DNA of 64,000 nucleotides from Lasiosphaeris hirsuta (taxonomy: Eukaryota > Ascomycota > Sordariomycetes > Sordariales > Lasiosphaeriaceae), in contig JAUKUA010000002.1 of NCBI GenBank assembly GCA_030549175.1, positions 4,092,001 to 4,156,000 of the forward strand, read 5' to 3'. The notes under the pieces are model-generated. The model saw only the letters and a list, made by a program, of their open reading frames with translations. It searched no databases and had not been told where the DNA came from. Below, piece by piece: positions 13,666 through 22,982 of this stretch (the first letter of the stretch is position 1; each line of letters starts with the position of its first letter). Made by a program: the position numbers and the translations under genes.

Positions 13666-14521
13666 TATTACGATTGCTGCTAGTCCTGGCGACTAAACAA
13701 CTATTGATTGTTCAGTTGATGAAGGCACTGTGAGCGGCTTCTGCTACGAGGGGCCCAAAAATTTACAGCGAAAGCAGCGATTGGATTTTATTCTGCCAGG
13801 CGGTGTGATGGAGCTTTGGGTTGAATTAAGCTTGCAGCTAGCAAGGATCTTCACAGCTCGGCACCTTGTTCTCATACGCCACAATTGCATCCCCCACACT
13901 CTCGTGGAGTTCAGACGATTCGGTGCAGGACCGGGCTACTTGGCTTCCTCTACACTCTGGCCCTTGTTTATTAATTTAAGTGCAATTTCAAAGCTCTGAA
14001 AAGAAGAGAAGTCTATCTTGCTGAAGCTATCCATGCCTTGAAGAAGTGAGAAATTGCCTCTCCCATAAAATAAGACATATGCTACCTTTCATCTTCGCTT
14101 TTCCAGATGCTAGGTAATTATAACTTTGGACCCCAAAAAGGTGATTTGAAGGCCTCAAAGTACATTCCTAGGTCAGGAGGGGGGCATACTCGCAGGTACC
14201 ACACTCTCACAGAAAACCCTCCACTCGGCCCAGCATGCTCCGAGGGCCGGAGGTATGCCATTCAATATACTTTCCACTCGGGCAAATGCAGATAGCACGG
14301 GGTCTGACTTTAAGTGTTATCATTAACTATCAGCTTTTCGATAGGCACAATTCTTGTTTGGGCTTGAACACCTGGTTGGAAGGCTACCAGAAGAAGGGAA
14401 TGTCAAGTCCAGCCCACTACTCGAAATTTGGCCCATCCCCTGGCGGAATTTGGAGTCAGGGAATTTATGGCTCTCCAGTCCCTGTTCATTAATTGCCAAC
14501 TGCCAATGGCAAACTTCAACT
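13666..14521. other. Intergenic: KRE33 upstream region
   Basis: Holds the KRE33 promoter and the 3' flank of the release-factor-like gene, both on the minus strand. No convincing gene. A stretch near 14140-14165 (AAGGCCTCAAAGTAC) slightly resembles the interior of the inverted-repeat element at 22149, but there are no terminal repeats, so I do not call it a copy. Confidence 0.5.
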
Positions 14522-15234
14522 TCAGTTTTCGGCCGTCCCTCCCTTTCTAGACATTTTCTTTGAGCCTTGTTGCTTTTTCAACTTGATTCGCACCTCGGTT
14601 GCAGTTTTCTTACTGTCAAGGTATTAGACTTGCACCGACGACTGAGCAAAGGGTATCACTTACAGCGCCTCATACTTCCTGGCTTTGTCGGGGCTCGTTT
14701 CCCCTGGCACTGTGCTTTTGTATAGGGTCTGGAGCTCCTCAAAGAGCTTTTGGTGATTTTCGTCGGTATTGGCAGCTCGGCTCCTTTGTGTCTGTGCTTG
14801 GATGCTGATGCAGTCATTGCGTTTAGAGTAGTACTTGGATGAACGAACACCAGGATGGAGAAGTGTTGGTAGCATCCCTAGTAATTGCGAAATAGGCCAG
14901 GTGGTTGTCGCTTTTGTCTCTGTCCTGCTCATGTCAATCAGTTTTTACACTTTGGTTAACCATGATGGGCTACAAACTTGTTTACGTGCTGTCCACCTGG
15001 CCCGCTTGACCTTGAAAAAGAGGTGTTGCCTGGTGGAATACTGTTTGGCTGGAATGACTGGTGCCATTTCCGCGCTTCCGCTAATTCTTCGGGGTCCAAT
15101 CCCGTCTCAAAGGCTTGATGTCTTATGGACCGTTGAAGAGACACCAACGGGCTCTGGCTCACAGGCTGAGCGTAGTATCCAACGACCTGGCCGAGTCGAA
15201 AGCCGCAGCGTCGTTGAATGATGGGAGTCATCAT
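14522..15234 (-). CDS. Mitochondrial GGQ peptidyl-tRNA hydrolase / release-factor-like protein (Pth4/ICT1 type)
   Basis: Class I release-factor domain protein expected to hydrolyse peptidyl-tRNA on stalled mitochondrial ribosomes. Three exons, 14978-15234, 14664-14924 and 14522-14612, give 609 nt, 202 aa. The catalytic signature SSGPGGQHVNKTETKA is split by the first intron just after the GGQ loop (donor GTTTGT), and splicing restores it. The N-terminus is basic and lacks acidic residues for about 40 residues, fitting a mitochondrial presequence. The C-terminus is the Lys/Arg-rich tail typical of ICT1-like proteins (KKTATEVRIKLKKQQGSKK). There is no codon-recognition domain, which separates it from true mtRF1. 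I cannot decide between the yeast Pth3 and Pth4 branches; Pth4 (YOL114C) seems closer. Two adjacent ATGs (15234, 15231) could serve as the start. It is divergent from the NAB3-like gene. Confidence 0.85.
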
Positions 15235-16024
15235 ATTGGCACACCTTCATGAAAACGAATCGGGCACTAGGTTGATGTCCATACCTGACCTGGTAGCCAG
15301 GTCAATGGGCCTGGGAACCTAGCTGGCACGCGAACGGAGCAGGTTGTCGGCCATTGCAGTTGGCAGACGATTTTGGTGGTTGGCGTTCGGCCCAGCTAAG
15401 GTAGGCATTTTCCCATAATCAATTGGATGAGCCGCTAGACCAACCACAGCCTGTCTTTCGCGCCACTCCCTTGTTCTGGTCCGAGCGCCCATGGTGGGGG
15501 ATTAACATCGTGGCTCAGATCGCTGGTCTTTTTTCCTGAGCTTTGGGAAAGGTTCCATTCCATTCAATCGAGAAATTTTCTTCGGGTCAGCCTTGCAGTA
15601 CCTATTTCCGCATCGGCTCCTGCCCACAGACGTTTTCTTACTGCCTGTCCTGTCCTTGCAGCGTCTTCCGCTGGCTACTTCCTTTCACTCGTCAAATTGT
15701 ATTTCGCATCCAGGCCTGGCGCATTCCCAGCGCCCTCAAACCGAGGTGGCCTCGATCCGACCACCATCCCACATTCTACCTTTTCTTCTTCTCGACACAA
15801 GAGTTGTTCAAGTCGGCACCAACATTTCCTGGATCTTTCGGCCACCCTGGTCGAGCCTTGAATTTCCTCTGCCCAGTGTGACGCCACGGCTGGATACTTG
15901 ACTAACCTTCGATTGCGCAAGCGACGTGACACGCGCTTCCACCTCTTCACTTTGCCCACATCGAGCAATCACGGCTCCTACCAAAGCAGGTGTTGGCAAT
16001 CATACCAGACGGGCGGCGCGTTGG
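15235..16024. promoter_or_regulatory. Divergent promoter region (Pth4-like / NAB3-like)
   Basis: A 790 bp gap between two genes pointing away from each other, so it should carry both promoters and 5' UTRs. Pyrimidine-rich stretches occur at about 15560-15800. No coding signal of its own. Confidence 0.5.
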
Positions 16025-18905
16025 ATGATAGATCAAGTATCCAATTTTCTGGCCCCCGTTGCCAGCCTCAGCGCTCACCCTCCAGCGCCCTTCCCCGACT
16101 CTTCTTCGGCACCCAATAACCCCGCTGCTCCATCAGACCCCGCGCCCGCGCAGCACGCTTCCGCCGCCATGGAGCCCAGCCAAGAGCCGACTGAGATCTC
16201 CGACACCATAGTAGTTGGCGGTGATTACTCTGACGACTCCCTAGTTGACAGCGACGACAGCTTTGGGTATGGCGAGGACGAAGAGGGACAGGCGCACGAG
16301 AACGAAGCAGATTCTATCAACGATGACTATGCGAGAACCTTTGATTCGCCGGCAAATCGGGATCAGAATGAGGCTGATGAGGCTCAGCCAGATGTATCAA
16401 AGGCCTCAGAATCCATGAATAGTTCATCTGCACCTGACACTTTGAAGCGCCCGTCCCTACCCACTTCTTTTCTTCACTCTTCATCGCCGCTCCCGGGCTT
16501 GCCCCGCACCAACGGCTCGGCTCAGGCCTTCTCCGCGCCTTCTGAGTCGATCGACTCTACCTCTTCTCCGAGTCCGGGCCCTTCCGAGCCCGTGTCTGCC
16601 GGTTCAAACGGCAGCCCATCCATTGCGCCAGACACGGCATCCGCTGAGGAGCAGCCCGCTGGGAGTGCCGCACCTGCTCGCGATGCTCATGCTCGAGATG
16701 CTCACGATACTCAAGATGCTGCCGCCACCGCTGAAGCTGAAGCTGCCACGCCTTCTCCCACGTCGGACAATGAAGATAATGCCGCTGTTGACATTCAGAA
16801 GCTGGTAGACAGCATCACTGCTAGAGCTGAGGCCACCTCCTCGGTTACCGCTCTAGCACCACCACCAGCGCAAGCCACATCCCCAGTTACGTCGAAAAAT
16901 GTCTCGGCTACACTGAACGTATCTCATTCTGCCTCTCTCCCCCCTAAGCCCTCTGTTTCCCATCAGCCGCCTAGCCACTTGCCCGCCATCCCGCAGGCCC
17001 ATTCATTCCAATCCAGAGCTTCCAATGCCCTTGCATCCCCGGTATCGCCGATGCCGGCACCCGGACCTATGGCGCAGCGCTCATCGTATCTGTCCGCTGG
17101 CGCCCCTGGCACTACAAATGAAGCCTTTTCAACGTTGCCTCCACCGCCACCCTCTGCATTTAACGCCCCTCATTCTCAAAGCCTTACTTCACCACCAGTT
17201 GCCCAACCTATGCCATCTCACGAACCAGCCATCCAGCTGGCATGGGAGACTTTTCTTACAGACGAGAAGCGCTATACCTCTGAGGGAAAGTGGGACAAGT
17301 TCCCCGACGGCTCTCGCATTTTTATCGGCAAGTATTGCCTTGGCTCTAAAGTACATGCACACCCGCTAACTGCATTTATAGGAAACTTGTCTAGCGATCG
17401 GGTTTCAAAGCGTGAAGTATTCGACGTTTTCCAAAGATTTGGCCGCTTAGCGCAGATATCATTGAAGAGTGCATATGGCTTCGTTCAGTACCATACCGTG
17501 GCTGAGAGCCAAGTAGCCATGCAAAACGCCCAAGGCATTGAACTTGGTCAACGCAAAATTCGTAGGTATCCCAGCAGCGGAATGACGCGCCCTTTCCAGA
17601 TGCAGTCCGGGCTAACGATTGATAGATCTTGAAATTTCACGGTCACAGAAGAAAAAGATCAAAGAGGAGCGTGTCAGAGAGGAGCGGGTCAAGGAGGAGC
17701 GGGATGCCTCTCCAGACCGGCGGAACCAGCGTGGTGAGCGTGGTGAGCGTGGTGAGCGCGGTGAGCGTGGTGGCCGTGGCGGTACCGATCGCTATGATGG
17801 GAGAGAATCATCGTGGCGACGAGACGATTACCGACCTGTTCGCTCCCCCTCCCCACGCCGTGGCGACGGCCGCCGTAACAACCGGGATCCTTTCTTTCCT
17901 CCGGATGCTTCCTTTGATCGCCGGCGGTCTCGCTCGCCTGTGCGCATGGTGGATGCCTACCGCCGCAGAAGTCCCAGTCCACAGCGCCGCGCACCATCTG
18001 ATGCAGGCCTTGATATTCCTCGTCGGTATGGAAGCGATGTCCCAGATGTCCAGATACTTCTTCTGCAAGAAGTGTCAAGGGAGTTTGTTGCCTGGGTTCA
18101 GAAGGTTTTTCAGGCCAAAGGTCTCAGGACCGATGTCATGTTCCTCAACCCTCGCTTTCCGCGCGACGCCCTGGTGCAGCGACAAGTCCTGGAGGGCGTT
18201 CATGCCATAGTTGACCTCGGCATTGCTGCTCAAGCTACTGGCCGGATTTCGATCCAGGTCTTCATTCGATCCGGCGGTGCTAGTGCCCGCTTTGAGGAGT
18301 ACTTGGATGTTGATCCGACAGTGGCAGCCGAGCTCGTGCTTCAAAAGAAGGCCAGCTCAGTCCAACCTCAGCCAGCTTACCCCTACAGCCACAATTACCT
18401 CCCCGATGCTCCTCCAGCTGCGACTTATGGCCACCAGTATCCTCCTCAGGCTTCCGCGCCGCCCCAACACTTTCAACAGTCACATATTCAGCAGTCACAT
18501 GCTCAGCAACCTCAAGCTCCTGCACAGGACCTGGCAAACATGGTTGGCCAACTTGACAACAACTCGCTACAGGCCCTCATTGCTTCTCTCCAGACCCCGC
18601 AGGTTGCTCCATCTCATCACCAGGGGGCGCAAATGGGCATGCAGCCAGCGCAAGCCCCACAAATTGACATCAACGCCCTCCTTAACAGCCTTGGGGGCGC
18701 CGGTACGAGCCAGCCGACTCCAGCTCAGGGGTATAGTGGTATGGCCAATTATGGATCCGCCCCCTCATACATGCAACATGGAGCCATTGCTGCACCCCCT
18801 GCCGCTGCTGTGTCGAATGGAGCGACGGGAATGGGGCTTGCCGGGAACGATACTGCTCAGCAAGTCCGGACGATTATGGAGCAGTTGAAGCGAGCTACGC
18901 AGTAG
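16025..18905 (+). CDS. NAB3-like nuclear RRM RNA-binding protein
   Basis: Single-RRM protein of the Nab3 type, which in yeast works with Nrd1 in termination and decay of noncoding RNAs. Exons 16025-17327, 17382-17561 and 17626-18905 sum to 2763 nt, 920 aa. A long acidic, Ser/Pro-rich N-terminal region is followed by an RRM at about 430-500 with RNP2 RIFIGNL and RNP1-like KSAYGFVQY. Then come a charged KEER/RGERGERGE segment, an RS-type stretch (RRRSRSPVR), and a folded domain starting SDVPDVQILLLQEVSREFVAWV that resembles an anticodon-binding-like fold seen in Nab3/NCOA5 relatives. A Q/P-rich tail ends with a helix (AQQVRTIMEQLKRATQ). The first intron is GC-AG and 54 bp. The start is uncertain: 16025 is the first in-frame ATG but has weak context, while 16169 (GCCGCCATGG) has much better context and would give 872 aa. 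Function by analogy only. Confidence 0.85.
17730..17780 (+). repeat. Tandem 9-bp coding repeat (RGE)n
   Basis: The unit CGTGGTGAG is repeated four times (one with a T-to-C change), then a degenerate fifth copy. It encodes RGERGERGERGE and runs into RGGRGG inside the NAB3-like protein. Such repeats can vary in copy number without shifting the frame. Confidence 0.85.
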
Positions 18906-20224
18906 GAAGCGGCAATGAAGTTTTACGCCGCGGGATTGCAGTTTAATGGCGTGGTCTCTGGGTAGTACCATTTTGGTCCTACCAAAAATAACAGGAATCC
19001 AACAAGCCGAGCCAGAATGGCACGGCCAAGACGGCGAGAATAGCGGTTTTACTCATCATACCAGGCTGAGAATTTGCTTACATAATCATCATGGTAACGT
19101 TGCTACTGTGCTGGGCGTCGTTCAGCAATGTCGAAATATTGCCTGGGTGGCATGGCATCATTTACTTGGCTCTTGTGCAGCTGGCATTGATTCAGTTAGC
19201 TTCAATGGTCCTGTCGGCACACTCATGTTGGGATATCTGTCGGATAAGAGGCGACATAAGACGTTGAGAACGCCGGGACAACAAACGTTCAATATAAGAT
19301 GCCGAGAACGCCGAGACAGCAATTTTTTAATAGCTGTCAGTCTGTCGGATGGCGGATTTAATACGACAAAACAGTGGTATCGAGGCCGCTGGTGCCGGAT
19401 ATCCAGATTAGGAGCTGAAACTGTCGGATTACGAAGGTCTCGTGGCCGATGCATCTAATCTCGAGACTGTCGGATGTCTATATCAGGTGTGGGTCTCTCG
19501 GGGAACGAGGGGCAGAGAAAGACAGCCGGCGTGCTGAGATTCCCCGATTTTGCGGGTATGCTCCCGGAATGGTTTGAGAACAAAGGATGTCAAAGACAAC
19601 CAACGCCGGCGACTATTGCCGAACGGATTCGCACTGATGGATTCCCATGTACACGGTCAAAGAGGCTTTCATATGGGTTACTGGACTGGCTAGTCAGTCA
19701 TATTGGCAGACAGTGAGCATACAGGTCAGAGAGATACCTAGATAAAGAAAGAAATCGTGTTTTTGTAACAGGGAGGGGCGTTGCTTCGTGATGAGGATGT
19801 GACATGGGCTTCGTGTCTTGTCGACTGGTGTTGTTCGAGATGGTTGTCATCAAGGGGCTGTTGGACTACAAAGAATAATGATGGCAGGAATTCTCATAGC
19901 ATGTGATGTAAGGGAGGCACTCCAGGGTAGAAAGAACAGCATCTCGGTGGTTGCGGTAAGGTGTGATGATGCACGGCGACAAACGACCACTGGGATCTTA
20001 AACAAACTATCTAAAGACATGTTGAGGCTCAAAAACCAAGATGGAACGCACAAAATGGGCGACTGTCCACAGGCGAATTGAACTAAGTTAGACTGTGATT
20101 ACAACTAATGATACATTTTCACCCCACAGGTTTACCACGAACCCTACCTACTAGGTAGTATGCAAGTCTACACGAGAGATTTAGATATACATATATCGTA
20201 CAGGACAGCCCTTCTCTTTTCCTA
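18906..20224. other. Convergent intergenic region
   Basis: Lies between the 3' ends of the NAB3-like and LETM1-like genes, so no promoter is required. Frames here are open for up to 170 codons (18946-19458) but show no motif or plausible composition. It contains the dispersed CTGTCGGAT repeat at 19237-19475. Confidence 0.5.
19237..19475. repeat. Dispersed 9-mer CTGTCGGAT, four copies
   Basis: Exact copies begin at 19237, 19342, 19421 and 19467, all in the same orientation, with a near copy (CTGTCGGCA) at 19211. The spacing is irregular (105, 79, 46 bp). The surrounding sequence is not obviously duplicated, so this is not a simple tandem repeat. Confidence 0.7.
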
Positions 20225-21265
20225 CTAGTTGCTAATCTCCATGGCCTCGAATAGTTTTTTGGAACGGATATCCGACCACGCCTCACGGGGGACCAAGGCT
20301 AGCGTGTGCATCCTGACATGCTTGTGCCGTTGATCATCCACCTCATTTATCATCTCCAACCATTCTGCCAACGTCCTCCTCAACTCCTTATCGCCTCTCC
20401 CCGAGACAGAAATCGCCCGTGCCACACACGCCAGCTTCACCTCCTCAGGAATCAGCGCCTCCACGCCGCCGGCCTGCCCCAGGAGGTAATTATCCTCGAC
20501 CAGGTAAGTGCAGTGGGGCTGCAGCTTTGCCAAGCTGAACATTGTTGGTGGGCTGAAGGGGAGGCGGCCCCAGAGTGACGAGATGACTCCAAATGCCTGG
20601 GCCACAGACGCGACAGCAAAGGCGCTATTGTGGGCCTTGCCCTCCTTCACGTTGTTTAGGTAGCGCAGCCGCGTGGAATCAGCCTGGCGCTCCACCTTCT
20701 CGGCCTGTTTCGGGATGCGGCAGGTGGCGGGGACGAGGGAGGGCACCGCGAGCACGATCAGGGGGGTGAATTCCCCGCAGACGAGCAGCAGGAAGGCGAA
20801 GAGGGGCAGCCGGCGGATGTCGTGGGCCCATCGGCGGCGGAGCAGGAAGTAGGCACGGGTGCCGGGCTCGATGATCGGGTCAGAGGCCTTCTTCGGGTAA
20901 AGGAGTCGGTGGTTGGTGTAGATTTGCTTCAGGCCGTTTTTGTAGAAGGTCAGGTAGGCTTTGCCTGTGTGGAAGAGGTGTGAGAAGGTCGAGGTTTCGG
21001 GCTTGCGCTCGGGCAGATCCAGAGGCGGTGGCCGGGTCGTCGGGGGCGGGTTGGCGGCATCTTGTAATGTGGAAGCTACCGTTTTGCCAAGTGGTTTGGT
21101 AGGAGAGAAGGGCGAGGGGCGGCGTTGTGAAGAGTAGTAGCGCAGAGGGCTGATATGTGTGAGGAATCGTGCCGATGGAAACTGGAGACGTGTTGCCGAC
21201 GACGAGAGGGCTCGGCCCGGTGACACACATAGGCGCAGTATGCCGAGAGTCACGTCTTGTCTCAT
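20225..21265 (-). CDS. LETM1-domain mitochondrial inner-membrane protein
   Basis: Single-exon gene, 346 aa. The first ~45 residues are rich in Arg/Ser with almost no acids (RLCVSPGRALSSSATRLQF), a likely mitochondrial presequence. Around 155-185 there is one hydrophobic segment with a Pro kink (LPLFAFLLLVCGEFTPLIVLAVPSLVP), which is the hallmark of the LETM1 family, followed by a LETM1-type ribosome-binding-like domain to the C-terminus. LETM1/Mdm38 proteins take part in K+/H+ homeostasis and in exporting mitochondrially made proteins. This one is shorter than Mdm38 and lacks a coiled-coil extension, so it is a LETM1-like paralogue rather than certain Mdm38. I chose the ATG at 21265; the open frame extends upstream only with a TTG start. 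Confidence 0.8.
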   Translation of the reverse strand: MRQDVTLGILRLCVSPGRALSSSATRLQFPSARFLTHISPLRYYSSQRRPSPFSPTKPLGKTVASTLQDAANPPPTTRPPPLDLPERKPETSTFSHLFHTGKAYLTFYKNGLKQIYTNHRLLYPKKASDPIIEPGTRAYFLLRRRWAHDIRRLPLFAFLLLVCGEFTPLIVLAVPSLVPATCRIPKQAEKVERQADSTRLRYLNNVKEGKAHNSAFAVASVAQAFGVISSLWGRLPFSPPTMFSLAKLQPHCTYLVEDNYLLGQAGGVEALIPEEVKLACVARAISVSGRGDKELRRTLAEWLEMINEVDDQRHKHVRMHTLALVPREAWSDIRSKKLFEAMEISN

Positions 21266-21554
21266 TGCATTGGTTGGTGAGTGGGTGGGTGGTGTTTGAC
21301 ACTGCAGCACAGCCAAAGCCGGAACTCATGGCAGGCAATTTTGCAGAATTCCGTGAAGTTGGTACCTGAATCATTACGTCATCACAAGGGTTAGGGGACA
21401 CGGTGTGGGCCCGCGTCACCCGCACCCCGAATTGCTGATGAAACTAGTGTATCCGTATCCATAGGGCGCCGCAGTTCTTCTCTCAATGCCGACGGAAGTC
21501 ACTGAACATCCACCCTCCATCCCAAATGTCCCCAGTTGCCTCGGTATCCGCACG

Positions 21555-21900
21555 TTATTCTAAATCCACAACGGCAGTGCACTCAATCTCAACCCTGGCA
21601 TTTCGGGGAAGCTGGTAAACTGCAACACATGCTCGACACTGCCCATTCCCTTCATCAGCGGGAGCGGGTCTCGAGGCTTGGGAACCGAAAGCCAGCAACG
21701 CACATACTGGCTTAGAGCTCCACGTAAAGAACTCATCACAGGCTTCGTTCATGGCGGCAAAGTCATCCATGGTAGTCAGAAATGTGCTCACTTTGAGCAC
21801 ATTTCGCAGCTTGCTTCTAGCTTCCTCGAGAACGGTCGAGATGTTCTTCAACGCTTGTCTGTGTCGGCAGCTGCCATGGTGATTACTCCAACAAAAACTG
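21555..21900 (-). pseudogene. RidA (YjgF/YER057c) family remnant, 5' half missing
   Basis: RidA proteins deaminate reactive enamine/imine intermediates. The 3' half is clear: QALKNISTVLEEARSKLRNV, then VSTFLTTMDDFAAMNEACDEFF, then after a 69 bp GT-AG intron (donor GTATGT near 21714) CRACVAVYQLP and VEIECTAVVDLE plus a stop. The Arg in CRACVAV that binds substrate is kept. The first ~50 residues of the fold, with the YSQA and SGQ motifs, cannot be found in any frame just upstream, which is AT-rich and broken by stops. A weak YYSKSQ-like trace sits in a different frame near 21930. I therefore read it as a truncated or decayed copy. It could still be a working gene if an upstream exon escaped me. 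An inverted-repeat element begins about 250 bp upstream. Confidence 0.55.
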
Positions 21901-22148
21901 GGACCGAACTGATGATCCACAGATGTCTTGGGACTTGGAGTAGTATTTACTCCATGAGTACTCTGCCTCAAAACCTCTCTCATTATAAATACAACTACAG
22001 GGCGTGATTTCTTGCAACTTAAAGGCGTGATGCTGCATCACTTGCACCTCTTGTGATGACCAAATTCCCAGTGATGACAAACATAAGCTTGATTGATGTG
22101 CCTTCAGTTGCTCAAGCCGGGAGATCGAATTGCCGACGAGCGGAATAT

Positions 22149-22417
22149 CCAACCTTTGTTTGTTAGCGCGGGACTTCTTTGTTAAAGCTCGTGGACATCT
22201 CAAATGGCATATTTGGTATCCCATAAGGCCTCTCCAGTGTGGGAAAGGCCTCTCAAAGTACCAATTGTACCATTTGAGATGCTATAAAGGCCCTATTGAA
22301 AACCAAATATGCCTTTCGAAAGGCTTGAATGCCATTTTTCATCGATAATGGCCCTGTTCGGGCTTCAATATCCTTCTTGGCGGGAGTGTTCCGCGCTAAC
22401 AAACAGACCATGGTTGG
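22149..22417. mobile_element. MITE-like inverted-repeat element, copy A
   Basis: About 269 bp. The left end is CCAACC followed by TTTGTTTGTTAGCGCGGGAC. The right end read backwards is CCAACC, ATGG, TCTGTTTGTTAGCGCGGAAC, so the two ends match with one 4-5 base gap. It has no coding capacity. Inside are two perfect 12-nt inverted pairs (22196-22207 with 22270-22281, and 22206-22217 with 22302-22313) and a direct repeat AAGGCCTCTC at 22225 and 22245. It shares the core TATGCCTTTCGAA with copy C and a related one with copy B. Target-site duplication is unclear. It sits between the RidA remnant and the ferric reductase promoter. Confidence 0.8.
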
Positions 22418-22982
22418 GGTGTAAGTCGTTGGCCCGGGTTTGAGGAACGGCCCGCCATGGGCTGCCAGCCTGGCAGAGCGTGGAGCGAGCTGAGCGGTCA
22501 GGCAAGGGCCGCCGGCTGAGAGCCAATCAAGCTTCTTCGCACCTGCTGGGGGTAATGGGTACCTATATTACAGGGTTCAAGAGTTAAGAGAACCACAGTA
22601 ACCCCGTGGAGAATAACATATTGCACTAACAGCAATTATTGATTCTGGCGGTATCCATTTCCACTCGAAGGCGTAGCCCGGATCCCACGCCCCAAGACGC
22701 GACCGGAAATTCAACGGTGAGCTCAACTGCTGACATTGTGGGCGTTTTGGACACTTTGACCAGTCTGGGCTTTGAGCATCTCTTGTCAAGTTCACCATCC
22801 CGCCAATTCTCAAGGGCAGCACCGCAGCCAGGCCCGTTGAGACAGCATCACTTCTTGCCAGCTGTGCGCTGAGCAATCCAGGACGCCCTATTGGTCGACA
22901 ATTGTTGACCTGCCTCGACGCTCTCTCGAGCTTCAACTCTTGTTCCCGACCTTCGCTGCGCTTAGTGTTTACACGTGACACG
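22418..22982. promoter_or_regulatory. Ferric reductase upstream region
   Basis: Separates the inverted-repeat element from the ferric reductase start and should contain its promoter. No coding signal. I looked for GATA-type sites of the iron regulator SRE/SreA but cannot claim a convincing cluster. Confidence 0.4.

Noticed and set aside
14100..14170. Possible further copy of the inverted-repeat element
   Set aside because: Only about 15 bases (AAGGCCTC and AAAGTAC) agree and no terminal repeats are present.
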